Assembly (NCBI GenBank): GCA_036785705.1
Contig: JAWUZG010000018.1
Coordinates: 9,273,501 to 9,337,500, forward strand
From: Acanthornis magna
Lineage: Eukaryota; Chordata; Aves; Passeriformes; Acanthizidae
DNA length: 64,000 bases
Reading direction: 5' to 3'
Positions 49,020 to 60,400 of this stretch are shown in pieces. The position numbers were made by a program, and so were the translations under genes. A model generated the notes under the pieces. It was given only the letters and a program-made list of their open reading frames with translations. It was not told the origin of the DNA and did not search any database. The first letter of the stretch is position 1. Each line of letters opens with the position of its first letter.

Positions 49020-49352
49020 GTAATTCTACAGGTGGATATCAAATAAAAGATGAGGCAAATGATGCCTCTCTAGAGAAGAAAGATCAGAAAGAATCAAATG
49101 GCAATAATATAAAGAACCGCAAGAATAATATTTGTTATTACTTTTCAAAATATGAATAGAACTGAAAAACAGGAATTAAACACAAAAGTAAATAGTGGCC
49201 CGCTATTCTCTGCTACAAACACTGAATCAGATGGCCTAGGTATAACTGCAGTAAAGGTTCCAAGCCAAGTTGAAAAAGTAAATCACCTGAAAGGTACAAA
49301 AGCATTTCAGAAAATAAAACTGGATGCTGTTATGCATCTGTCTGCAGTCTGA
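49020..49352 (+). other. Coding-like, frame-broken segment of unknown origin
   Basis: From about 49031 one frame reads DEANDASLEKKDQKESNGNN, then IKNRKNNICYYFSKYE and a stop at 49157. The next frame is open from 49113 to 49352 and reads TEKQELNTKVNSGPLFSATN, then ESDGLGITAVKVPSQVEKVN, ending in HLKGTKAFQKIKLDAVMHLS-AV and a stop. The residue mix is more protein-like than most frames nearby, and the two frames meet at one point, as they would after a single indel in a decayed exon or processed copy. I do not recognise the protein. Other frames upstream also look protein-like, which weakens the argument. Confidence 0.15.
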
Positions 49353-51094
49353 ATTGATCTCTGTTCTCCAAACATGACGTTTCTCAAGCTATTGTGAACT
49401 GTGGGCAATAAGCACTATCATCTTTTGAAAGGTTCAGATCATTCTCCACAAACTTCCAGGCAAGTTACCTAGCTGCCACAAAAACTACAAATATTTCAGG
49501 AAGAACAAAATTAATAAAAGTCAAAAGATGAAATTTAGGAGATGCATTACGAAGAAATAGGCTACCATATTCCCTCAGTCCTGCTTCAGAGAGTCCAGAT
49601 CTGGCAACTGAGCTAAATTCAGATTTGCCTTGTTTAAAATCAATAGGTCAAATAAGTTAATAAAGCGCACCTCATCATTACTCAGTGTCTCTGGATTTGA
49701 CTTCTATGCTTTATTTCTGGCACCTAACAAACTCTGTCTGCAGTAAAAAGACATTTCTCACAACTACAATTGAAGTGTTTTAGGAATTTATTTCCTAACT
49801 GAATGAATTATTATTGCACAAAAGAAGCATTTCTATGCACTCTCACACATTTCTCAATCACTTGTTTCAGCATTAGCATCCCTCAATTTAAGCCTAATAA
49901 TGTCATAAAATAACTGGGATTCTAAGACAGTTTTCTCAGATTGTCTATTCTTTAATTATTATTATTTTTTATACATACACAAAAACCATCCAAAAGCTTC
50001 ACTGTAAAGAAAACTATAACACATGAACAAAAGATTTAAATCCTGTCCCATTTGTTCCCACAAATATACATTGTCTGATTTGAATTTCATACTGGTTTGA
50101 CTAGTATGGTTCCCATTGAATCATGATATACTCTGGTGTGAAATCAAAGCAGGCCTGTAATAGGTAGCATAGCCAGAGGGAACTAGAGCAACTCAAAAAA
50201 CTTAATATCCATTGTTCATTTCAGTTCATCACTTGCATTATTAGCAGCAGCTGTTCTACTACAAACCACATTTTCCTACCCTTTGGGTATGCAGTGCTGC
50301 AAAATGTTGATGTAGCCTGTTGAGAACAGCTGACTACTATCTAAGGTTGCTGAGGAATCTTGGCAAGGTCCATTTCATCTTCTGTCTTGCAGAGGAGGTT
50401 GCTAGTTTATACACCTATTTATTCACAAGTGACTTTAAAAATATTCTTTTCAAATTTTAGTGGAGCTGCTGCTTTACACCACAGCTCTAGTTAAAATCCT
50501 CTTCATTCATATCCCATATGGCTTTGTGGACCCAACAATGTATTTTCAGAACATATGTCTATTCTATGCTATAAACATTAGTAATTAACCTTTACTGATC
50601 TATCCCACAGCTGAAACAACATGATATGTTTTCCAATCATTGTACAATTTTCACTACAAAAAGTGACATGTGAAAAGAACAAGAGAAGCAAAAAAGGGAA
50701 CTGAAGACCAATGCTTTTCTAAGAGACTCCTGAAAAACTTTCAGTCAAGGGAAAGGAGAAATGTAATTGAGTTCAATTCAATTTGGGATGAAAGGCTGGT
50801 AGGCAATTAGAAGAGATTATATTGAAATAATTTTGCTTTATCCATTTTTGACCTAAATATTTTCATATCATGAAATAAAAATTCTCATTGTTTTCTTGAG
50901 ACATTTCTATCTTCCTTTCTATTTTCATTTCTAGACAAAGAAATATTGTGCCATAAGCCACAGATAAATTGTAACTAAAGATGGGAGTTTTAACACAACA
51001 TGGACTCCAAAACCCTTGACTAATAATAAGCCTATAATAAATATACACCCAGACTATCAAAACTATTGTCATACCTCACATCTCTGTCATGGTG

Positions 51095-51470
51095 CAAACT
51101 TTGTTCTCATGATTGTCTTTCCCTTCCTGAGTAGAAAGACTTGCTTTTCTAACCCTTGAATTACAAGTAACATTGTAGTGGAAGGAAACTCCCAGATCGC
51201 CAAGTAAAAATTCCTGCTGTCAGAGATAACTCTGATAATCTCATCCACAAACTGTTCCAGTTTCACTTTATTCCCACTTGAAGGCCTTTCCACGGCCTCA
51301 AAGCTCTCATGGTCAGAAACTTTCCTCCATTATCCAGACTGAACTTTTATTCCTGTGTGGTGCCCTTTCACCCAGATGTATTTGCAGACAGTGTGCATAT
51401 ATCCCTTCTCAGTTTCCATTGTGTCAGATTAAATGATCCTTGCTCTGCCTGTGCAAAATAATACTATTTT
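51095..51470 (-). mobile_element. Very old CR1-like 3' fragment
   Basis: On the minus strand, GGGATATATGCACACTGTCTGC and AAATACATCTGGGTGAAAGGG precede GGAGGAAAGTTTCTGACCATGAG. Then comes AACTGGAACAGTTTGTGGATGAG. This order matches the C-terminal and 3'-untranslated region of the ancestral sauropsid CR1 type (known best from turtles and crocodilians), which has a different 3' end from the avian type. Divergence is high, and no terminus or octamer tail is visible. An alternative is another old L3-like element. The boundaries are approximate. Confidence 0.45.
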
Positions 51471-52631
51471 TTGTTCAAAACAGGAGGATCATTTTAGACA
51501 AAAGTTCCTTGACCTGTTTCCTATAGCTAAGCAACCCTTTTCCCTCTATTCATTTTAATATCCTTTCCCAGTTCTAACTTAGTTGGATTTCCAGCACTAT
51601 TCTTTTTACACCAGTAATGACTACCTTTCAAAAGCCAGGTTTGTTTGCCCATTAGTTTTTCTCCTCAATAGAGGCTGTCCATTTATTTCTAATATTTTTT
51701 TTTTCTGATCTGTAAGGACTGATGCTAGCTTAGAAAAGAGCCTTCTGACAGTTTGCATTCTTCTAGCAGAAGGAAATTCCCAGAGTTGTTTGCACTTAGT
51801 TCCCAAGTTCCTCAATCTGGTCTGACTACATTCACTTATTCCTTTAGTATGTGGGGTTCCCCCTTGAAATTGTGAATCTTTGTCCCAGAGTTACATTTGC
51901 ACCACCTTCTTTGTATATGTCTAATGTCCAAACTAATGTTGCACTGACCAAATACCCCAAGATCTTGTAACACTTGTCTTGGGCTATCTGTCTAACTGCA
52001 TTATCTTCTCACAGCTTCACCCCCTTCAAGGGGCTAAAAATCACCTGAGCCGTTGCTTGTTTGATCCCAGAGTTACTTGATAATGTCATCTGACCCAATG
52101 TGAAGGTGAGTCACAACTGCTCCCCACTCCCTTGCACACCTCTTCTGAGCTGCAGTCTATAGCTCTGGACCTCAGGGAGCTGTCATCCTCAAAGAAAACT
52201 TCATTTTATTGATCACTGAGCAAGTGTTCCACCACTTACCTTCCCTCATACTGATCACTGTACTCGCTTCATCCTCTGTTTGTACTCTCTGCTTTTAATA
52301 CCACTGTCATCTTGTTCCCTCCCTAATCTTTTTCCCTACTTATTTCCATTTTCTTTTCCTCTTTTCTTGCAAAACTGGCTTCTACTCTTGGTTTCTTTCC
52401 TGCCGTGTTATCTTCTCTTCCTGGTTGCTCATCCTCTCTCTCCAGTGCAAAAAACATTTTGTCAGCTCCTTAGAAGACTTCTCAGTTATCCAAGCTCTGC
52501 TTCTGCCATGGCCTGAAGTGTATGTACTTCTGCGAAACACCTCTTCAGCAGATGTTTGGCTGTCCAGTACACTATGTATCTACAAGTCTTGACCTGCCTT
52601 GCAGTTTCTTCTCCATTTTTCTCTGTGCTCA
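51471..52631. other. Pyrimidine-rich stretch without a recognisable gene
   Basis: The plus strand is rich in C and T, with many CTTTCC/TTCTCT words, between an old CR1-like piece and a younger CR1. Part of it may be more of the old element, now unrecognisable. The open frames here (64-78 codons) show no recognised motif. Confidence 0.5.
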
Positions 52632-53222
52632 GGTGGCCAAGAAGGCCAATGGCACCCGGCTTGGAACAGGAATAGTGTGGCCAGCAGGACCAGGGCAGTG
52701 ATTGTCTGCCTGTATTCAGGACTGGTGAGGCCACACCTCAAATCTGTGTTCAGGTTTTGGCTCCACTGCAAGAAAGTCATTGAGGAGCTGGAGCATGTCC
52801 AGAGAAGGGCAATGGAGCTGGGGAAGGGTCTGGAGCACAAGTCCCGTGAGGAGCAGCTGAGGGAGCTGGGAGTGTTTAGCCTGGAGAAAAGAAGGTTCAG
52901 GGATGACTTTATTGCTCTCTACAAATGCCTGCAAGGAGGTTGTAGCCAAAGGGGGCTTGGTCTCTTCTCCCAGCGATAGGAAAAGGGGACATGGCCTCAA
53001 GGAGAGGTTTAGGTTGAACATTAAGAGGAATTTCTTTACAGTAAAGGGGATTAAACATTGGATTGCACTGCCTAGGGAAGAGGTGGAATCTATTCCTAGA
53101 GGTGTTTAGGGAAAGACTGGAGGTGGCACTTTGCATCATGGTCTAGTTGACATGCCTGGATCATGGGTTGGACTTGATGATTTCAGAGGTCTTTTCCAAC
53201 CTAACTGATTCTGTGACTCTGT
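52632..53222 (+). mobile_element. CR1 non-LTR retrotransposon, 3' fragment with long ORF2 tail
   Basis: Plus-strand copy. Landmarks in order: GGCCAAGAAGGCCAATGGCA, AATAGTGTGGCCAGCAGGAC, AGGACTGGTGAGGCCACACC, GAGCATGTCCAGAGAAGGGC, AATGGAGCTGGGGAAGGGTC, GGGAGTGTTTAGCCTGGAGA, GGGTTGGACTTGATGATTTC and AGAGGTCTTTTCCAACCTAA. The terminus is CTGATTCTGTGACTCTGT, two CR1 octamers. The 5' end is truncated. It is well preserved and probably among the youngest copies here. Confidence 0.96.
52638..53109 (+). pseudogene. CR1 ORF2 C-terminal region, one frameshift
   Basis: This is the end of the CR1 reverse-transcriptase polyprotein. The first frame reads [20 protein letters not shown], then [20 protein letters not shown] and [20 protein letters not shown], and continues [12 protein letters not shown] to a stop at 52979. 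These are the conserved S-V-A-S-R-x-R-x-V-I, L-V-R-P-H-L, V-Q-R-R-A and L-R-E-L-G-(L)-F-S-L-E-K-R-R blocks in the right order. A second frame then gives KERFRLNIKRNFFTVKGIKH and WIALPREEVESIP, the C-terminal H-W-x-x-L-P-R-E signature, before a premature stop at 53107-53109. With the 5' end missing, it has no catalytic core and cannot move by itself. Confidence 0.92.
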
Positions 53223-56200
53223 AATTATTTCAGGTGCCATTTCATGAAAAAAAAGTGATTTCCCCATGTAACCCTTCATGGATGTCACATGCCTGCTGCT
53301 GATTCACACAGTCAATATATAAAACACAAAGCACATGAATCCCCAGATAAATCCTGCAACTTGCTGCTCTTTGGGCTCTCTCAGTCACTAGTCACTTTGA
53401 ATTCTTCTACTTTTCTCTCCATTTCAACAGCTGAATATGCATTAACAGCAATTAAAGACAGGAAACCCAACTCCCTTAGCTACAAGGCGTGTACCCTTTC
53501 ACGCCTCTCAAATACAAAACTACCTTTAAACCAGAAATGATAACTAGAACTTCTCATTATAAGCAGTGATCAAAGCACTGAACCCACAAATCATGAAGCG
53601 CAACCTAATAAACTGCTAAGCAACAAAAAACGCCAGTTAACTTATCCCCAAAATACAAGAACTTCTTTATCCTCCACTATGGCCAAGTCTAACCCAGATA
53701 TCCCTGTTTACTGTGCTTCCAGCATGGGGGTTTTTATGAAATGGAAACCAAAGTGCAATACAAAATGGACAAAACTGTTGGGGTTTTTTTATACGTTTCT
53801 TTATTAAATGGGTAAATACCCATTTCCAAATCTTCAACTACATCTCGACATCAAGCACAAGAGAAATCGTGGATTCAGAAGTGCAACCATATGATAAAAC
53901 ATATTAGGAAGATAATGCTAACTGACTTTTAAAAAACCTTAGTTTAAACAAAGACTGTGTTACCATTACACAAAGAAAACAGGCAACTTTGGTGACATCT
54001 TTGTGAATACAAATGAGAAAGAAAATAGCCTGAGGCCCATTTTGTTTATTTATTATTGCCATCTAAGCCATTATGAGATGCTGTGACTTTCCACATAGCA
54101 GAGTCACATAGTGCAAATGTCATGAATTTCTTTTCCTTCCTAATTCAAAATTAAGAACATTAAAATGCATTAAATTCAAGACATTATAATTTAAAGGGAG
54201 ATTTTATAAAGTCTCTTTGGTAGTCAAGTCTATATTGGTATTTCCATCCTAGTTTTTAAGTGCTTATAAAACAGTCATAAATACTGCTCATTTTGGAACC
54301 TGCTATCCAAGTTTTCAAGCCACAACTGATCACTCATTATAGCTTTTCCTGAAAATGTGAATCAGATCAACCTTTCATCTGGGTGAGGTGAGTTTTTGAA
54401 TGTTGGTAATCGGAGGAAGTGTGCCAGAAGGATAAAACAAATACATTATAATGAAGTTTTAATGTAAAACAGATCTCTATTAAAATAATGCTCTTTGCAG
54501 TCTGCAAGAAAACAAAACCAGAAACCAAGCCAATTGCTATAGTCTCTCAAGATATAATATGCATTTGTAGGTTTTGGAAAAAAATTAAGAGCCAAGCCAG
54601 CAAAATGATGAGGACATCTTTAGTTTGAATAACTGCTACTCAACTTCCTAGCTGCTGCAGCTCCTACAACTCCTCCAGCTACTGGGGAACCCTGTGTCCT
54701 CCAGACCTGGAAACAGGCAGGCTTCTGAGCAAGCATGCTCAGAGCTTCTCTTTTCTTCATTTTGTTGTCCTAAATTCAACAAAGCAGTCACCAGTGCCAC
54801 TTTCCAGTGCCTAATCACTTTGTAATCAGGCTTCTCCACATTTGGAACCACTCTACTGGGTGGAGAAAAAGAGTGGCATGAAGACTTGCATTTACAAGTT
54901 TTTTCATGTTTGTTCTTTTTTTTTTAAAGGTTTTTTAGAAAAAGTTTACACCAAACAGGCTGTTACAGTAGATCCAGAAGTAAAGCTGTGTTGAATAAAT
55001 TCAGAACCAACTAATAGAGTTCAGCAGAGGAGGACAGAATTATGGCCAGCTGCAGCATCCTCATCTGTTTGTCCCCTTTATTGTGTTGCTCACAGACCTG
55101 CTCAGTCGTATGGAAAAAACTATCTTATTGGTACATGAGAAGCAAAAGTCACTGGACAGATATATCTGAAGCTGGGAAGAGGACATTTATATCACCCAAC
55201 TCAACTCAGAAACACATTTTACAGGAAGACACACTAATTCTTAGGAAATCCTGTTCAGTTCTTACAGAGGATCTCAGGTCAAAAATCACAGACCAAGTAA
55301 GAGACAGAAACAAAAAAAAAATTGTCTCACTAAAACTTGTGTGCTTATTAATATTCTTTCTATAATTGCTATATATTGCTGTTGGCATTAAGAGGCCATT
55401 GGACTAGTTTGGTCTCCATTGTACTCAGAGCTGCCTGAATGTAATGAAAATAAGGGCCATGGCCAAAGAGCTTGCATTTCAAATTCCCTGATCAAAGTAT
55501 ACACCAGCAACAATACTCAAACTTTCAAGGCTTATTAACATCAGAAACAAAAAATTAAAAAACCTTTTAGAACTGAGCAAGATGATCTTTTGACTCTGAA
55601 TCTGGATTAGTTTTCAGTTTGGAAGAAGAAATGTATTTAATAAAGTCAAGAACACTTTCTGCTCTCTATGGAGGCATGCATTGAAGTGATTAAAGAATGG
55701 CTCTGTGGGATAGTGAGCTTTCAACAGAATAGGTGAAGAATCTTATTCTGAGATCTTTTGAAATGGAACAGCAGCTTGGATAAATTGATATCTCCCATAA
55801 AAATATAACACCACAGTTAATTAACAGATTCTGACACAAAAAAAATAACATGCTTGACATATAATACAGTTTCAGGACAGCTTTCAGGGGATTTTATAAT
55901 CACAATTTGTAAATATAATGTGTATCTTATAAATATGTCAATATAGCCCTAAGAAATGTTGAACTGTAGAGCCAGTCAAATTATTGAGAATATACTCCCT
56001 TGTTTATTGCCCTTTTTTCCTGTTTGTGGTCTATTCTCGATAGTAGTTATAGTAGATACTAGTTAACTCTGTACATTTCATAAACTATTTACTTTGTCTT
56101 TAGATTACTTGATGTATTCAGTTGTTTACAATTATTGTTTCTATTTCTTGCCCAGATGTATATTCATTTGTTTGTTTTAAACTGAGCTCTGAACAGCTTT

Positions 56201-56329
56201 ACTATCACCTTGCAGCTATGAAATGTGTTTGCAAGATTAGAGAAGTGGTTATATTGAGAAAAGTAAATCGGCTTTTAGGAGATTTTTCTCTTCAGAAGAA
56301 AAAAACTAAATTCACAAATGTCACAAAAA
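53223..56329. other. AT-rich stretch without a recognisable gene
   Basis: No gene or repeat family is recognised in 3.1 kb. The longest open frame is 107 codons plus strand (55042-55365), without a motif. A 9-base palindrome (AAATGGGTA, AA, TACCCATTT) lies at 53806-53825. Confidence 0.6.
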
Positions 56330-57262
56330 GGTGGAAGAGCTGCTCAGAACACAGAATTCTCTTTCTACAGAGAGATTCCTTCAAATTCCTTCAGGATCAA
56401 GGATCTGTGCATGCACAATTTATTTAAATATTCTCTGCACCACTCCTGTTTCGATGAGGATAAGGCTTCCTTGCTCTTCTTGTTCATCCATGCAACCCTT
56501 CTGCCACTTTTGCTTTCTTTCCTGCTTGTCAGGCTGAACCACTCTTGAGCTTGGTGGAGGTGATCTTGAAAATCAACCAGCCCTTAGGGACTGCTCATCT
56601 ATTCAGGTCCATGTTCCACGGGATTCTACCAAACAGGTCTTTGAAGAAGAAAAGATCTGTTCCGAAGTTCAGAATTGTGACACTGATCTTTGCACTTCTC
56701 CCACCTCTCAGATCCCTAAATTCCACAGCTCATGGTCACTGAAGCCAAGGCTGCCCACAGCCTTCATAGCCTTGACCAGTTCCTCCTTGTTCGTAGGTAT
56801 CAGGTCTGTCAGGGTGTCTTCCTTTGTTGGCTCTGCTGCCCCCCGTGTCAGGAAGTCACCATCCCTGCTCTCCAGGAACCTCCCACATCACTCGTGTCCT
56901 GATGTGCTGTGTCCAGCAGATATCAGCACAGTTGGAGTATCTCATGAGGACCAGGATTTGCAAACATGAGACTTCTTCGAGCTGTCTGCAGAAGGGTTCT
57001 TCCCAGCCAGGTTAGCAGTAGCAGGCATCCCACTCAAAAACACCCACATTATTGCTCCCGCTAATGCTAACTTGCAAGTTCTGAGCTGTCTCACTGTCCG
57101 TGTCAGGGCAGAGCTCTGAGCATCCCTGCTGCTCTCAGAGAGAACTCCATCCATCCCCCCAGATGATCCTTCCTGAAGAGCCCCTATCCATCCCTGGCAG
57201 CGCTCCAGCTGAAGCCCTGGATCAGCCCAGATCTGTGCTTGCGTGAGCACAAACATGCTGTT
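56330..57262 (-). mobile_element. CR1 fragment from the endonuclease end of ORF2
   Basis: Unlike every other copy in the window, this piece does not include the CR1 3' end. In complement it shows CTAATGCTAACTTGCAAGTTC, GGGCAGAGCTCTGAGCATCC, CTATCCATCCCTGGCAGCGC, CTCCAGGAACCTCCCACATC, TTCCTTTGTTGGCTCTGC and AGCTCATGGTCACTGAAGCC. Together these mark the N-terminal endonuclease part of ORF2 and the linker to the polymerase. Stops and frame changes are frequent, so it is old. The boundaries are approximate; the left limit (56330-56400) is the least certain. Confidence 0.82.
56400..57262 (-). pseudogene. CR1 ORF2 endonuclease domain remnant
   Basis: This is a fossil of the apurinic-type endonuclease that nicks target DNA for CR1 insertion. 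Minus-strand frames read, in order: SSRDAQSSALTRTVRQLRTC (decayed N-terminal part); QLEEVSCLQILVLMRYSNCA then DICW at about 56960-56910, where the family has L-V-L-M-G-D-F-N-x-P-D-I-C-W; FLTRGAAEPTKEDTLTDLI at about 56850-56795; and GSLGFSDHELWNL at about 56750-56715. The catalytic S-D-H motif is kept (56729-56740). The G-D-F-N metal-binding motif has become R-Y-S-N (56931-56945), which on its own would abolish activity. Linker residues IPWNMDLN and GWLIFK follow at about 56610-56540, and then stops. The polymerase domain is absent. Confidence 0.85.
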
Positions 57263-59340
57263 AAACAACTGAGTCATTCCCAGAGTTAAGGCACCATAAA
57301 TTTTTGTCTGAGCTTTATGTCCCTTCATGAATTAGGGCAATTCAGACAGCAGGCAGCATTCTTGTTAACAGTTCATTTTCTCTTCTCTCTCAATCTCCTG
57401 TCAGGAAACAGCTTACAGGTCTTCCTGGTGATCCTCTAGAAGAAATCATAGTTACACAGAGAATTTTACAAACAATAAATTCCTGGGGAATGAAAGAAAA
57501 AAACCCTGAAATGCTGTTGCAGAACAAGTCAACAAACAGGAATTTTTATTGCTGTACATGCACCCTAACTCATTGTCTTTCCTGGTCCTGGGATAACAGT
57601 GGTGGAGTGAAATAAATGCTGTTTACACACATTTTCAATCATGGCTTAGGTCAGTTCTCCACTTCTGGAGGGTAAGTGGTCTTTGGAAGCTGTTTAATTC
57701 ACAGCTAGCTGAGTCACAGCCATTTGCCTATATGACCTCCATCTGAGCACGCCATGCTCAAGAAATGTCTCCTGGCTAATTCCTACATCCACATGTGGAA
57801 TACAGACTCTGGTGACTTCATATTTCAAATTCTATACTCAAAAATCTAGAGATATTTACAACTGAACGGCCTGGAGGGGTGGTGATTAAATACATATTGT
57901 TGCACAGTTAAGCTGTTAAATACTTACAGTCCCAAGAAAATATGGGAGTAAGCATTCAGCCTAGGCAGTCTCCCCCACCACACATCAAAGCAAGCCATAA
58001 AAATTGACCTGAAAAACACCTATAAGTTAGTTTTAAAAAGCTGGATAACTGCAAATAGCCAGCTAACAAAAAAGCACTGGTCTGTGGTGAGTGTTTCCAT
58101 CTGCTTATCCTTTACCATAAGGCACAAGTGAAGCTCTCTACACCTGGGTGAGAGTAAGCCCTTGCCCCATTTAGGGGTGGGCTGCACAAACCCCATTCTC
58201 TCACCCACAGCATCAGCAAAGGAACATCTCACTGTTGAGAGCAATGACAGCCACATCCAGCCCAGCAGTCACTTGCTCACTGTGTTTACAGCCCTGAGCA
58301 CATGTATTTTAGCCAGGATTATAGTTGTCTTGATCACTGTACAGAAAATACACTTTCCTGGGCCTTTTTCTATTGAAATATATCGAATTCACCCATGATC
58401 ATAAACAGGGAAATCAGCAAGGAGTGTTGCAATTATCACAGTGAAAGAGAACATAATTTCTTTGATCCCAGCATCCAGCCGTCTGCTACCACCAGGATAC
58501 GGTGCTTCAGAGAGGAGAGAGACACTGTTCTTCCTTTGCCTCCCACTGCCTATTAACTTGCAACCTAAACCCCAAGTTTGGCAATCCTTCTCATCACAGC
58601 AAAGGTTACTGCAGAAAACCCGAACTTTCCCAATTTAGCTTAAGACCAGTGATATACATTATAAATTTCATAAAATGCTCCAACATTATATTCCAACATT
58701 GCTCTGGACTCTTTGAAGCTGTGTGCCTCTGGGAGTGGCTTGAAAAGTAAACAGAAAAGCAGGATTAATAAGTGAGCAACAGGTAATTTGTACACAATGG
58801 TGGAACAAAGCCTATCTGGTAACATAAATTGCATGCAGAATGATCCTCTGAAGACAAGTCAAAACACAAAATAAATGTTTAATATTTCCTTATTAATGTC
58901 TACAGCTTTTTCTCAACTGACTACAAAGAGATGCCATTTAAAGTGGATATACCCAATGAGCTCAACTCTGCAACTCTGCTGGTTTCTTGTACAGTGTGAA
59001 GTGATCCTAAACTGCAATTTTTTCTTGTTTGATCTTCAAGTTTTAAGCAAGAAAAAGGATCATGAAAGCATTTTCAAGCATTTTTTGGTCTTTTAATTCA
59101 GTCACACTTTCTGCTCCCTATGGTTTAAATTATTCATAGCAAATTGTGCAGATTCAGATGTCAGCAAGTCATTGGCTAAATAACAAATTCAAAAAGGACT
59201 CTACAGCCATTCTCATAACATATCAGAGACATCCTATACCCAGGCAGGAGTGATCATTCATTTTCAAGTAACATTTGAACCTGGACTCATCTCATTCTTT
59301 AATGACTTTAAAGCTACTTGATGCGCTAAATGAACATCAA

Positions 59341-59374
59341 TATTAGATGGTCATAGATGGTATTAGATGGTCAT
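59341..59374 (+). repeat. 20-base-period tandem duplication
   Basis: TATTAGATGGTCAT at 59341 recurs at 59361 after TAGATGG; the short word AGATGG occurs three times. It is a small local duplication. Confidence 0.9.
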
Positions 59375-60085
59375 GTTTAGAAAAATTGATTAGATCTGAC
59401 AAAATGTTATTCCCAGCTGAAATAATTTAACATAAGAATGCATGGGCCTCTACCCCAACAGTGCACTGTGACAGAAAGACCTTTTATTAGAGGTAAGGAA
59501 GAGTCAAGTGTTGTCTTTGCTGGAGGCACAAGTTCAGCATGTGCAGTCACTTTTGGTTCTCTGAGGTCCAAAGTACTCAGGACACCTCCAGCACCAGTGG
59601 TGGTCTGCAGGATGACTACATGGAGCCTCTGGGGACAGGTGGTGGGCTGGTGTGTGAATTCATGGCCCCTGGACACTGCTCTTGCTGAGAATTATGGGCA
59701 CGTGCTCAAGCACTTCCCTGACACATGAGTACACCAGGCCCACAGGAGAAAACATATAAAGCAAATCCTCCTACCAAGAGGAATTTATAATCTGAAAGAC
59801 TGGATGGACATTTCAGAGTGTTTTATGTCCTGGGACAGGTTAGAGTGAGACAGGAGAATGTGAAACAAATAAAGGGTGAAAAATAATTTTCCCATTAATC
59901 AGTTTAAGAGCATACAATGACATCCACATGTCATGGGTGCCCAATTCTTGTCTCTAAATAAGGTATTTGTATGGGAGCATGGCCAGTTAGGCAGCTGCCT
60001 GGTCACCCGTGGATGAGAGCAGCTGATTTATGTGAGCACACTGTGCATTTACACACATGAATTACACATTTAGTCAGACAGTACA

Positions 60086-60400
60086 TGTCTGGGTTTGAAA
60101 GCCCAGGTCCCAGTTTGCAAAAAAACTGGGGGAGGCCTCCAAACAAATAATTGATAAACTAAAATCCTTTTGCTGTCAGATGGGCTGGGGATGCCCAGTG
60201 TAACTGTAGGAGGTATCTCAGAGGCAGCTCGGAGAGAACCTGACCCCGGGTAGTGAGTGCTGTTCCCAGAAGTGGATGCATAAGGCGCAAAAAGAGAAGC
60301 AGAGCATCACTCTTGATTTATGTATCGGTCTTTTTCTGTATCCCATAGGTCCATGTTTTCCTCACAGCCTTGTCTAGTTTTGAATAAAACACAAAATGAT
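60086..60400 (+). mobile_element. Possible solo LTR fragment of an avian endogenous retrovirus
   Basis: The segment begins TGTCTGGGTTTGAAAGCCCA and continues with a GGAGGCCTCC block. This resembles the start of common avian retroviral LTRs (TG…GGTTTGAAAG…GGAGCCTCC). An AATAAA polyadenylation-type signal follows at about 60384 (GTTTTGAATAAAACAC). No convincing CA end, target duplication or internal retroviral sequence is seen, so this is a resemblance only. If real, it is a decayed solo LTR. Confidence 0.25.

Larger units (their letters stand above)
41416..51094. other. Stretch without a supported gene
   Basis: Nearly 10 kb with no recognised gene or repeat family. The longest open frames are 126 codons minus (45764-46144) and 116 codons plus (45837-46187), overlapping each other around a candidate exon (45875-45963). 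Short hairpins lie at 43328 and 43739, an A13 run at 44511, a T-rich run at 47212 and (GCA)5 at 48007. A coding-like but frame-broken segment is noted at 49020-49352. Confidence 0.55.

Noticed and set aside
53806..53825. 9-base palindrome AAATGGGTA/TACCCATTT
   Set aside because: Short, AT-rich and of a size expected by chance several times in 64 kb; noted only in the stretch description.
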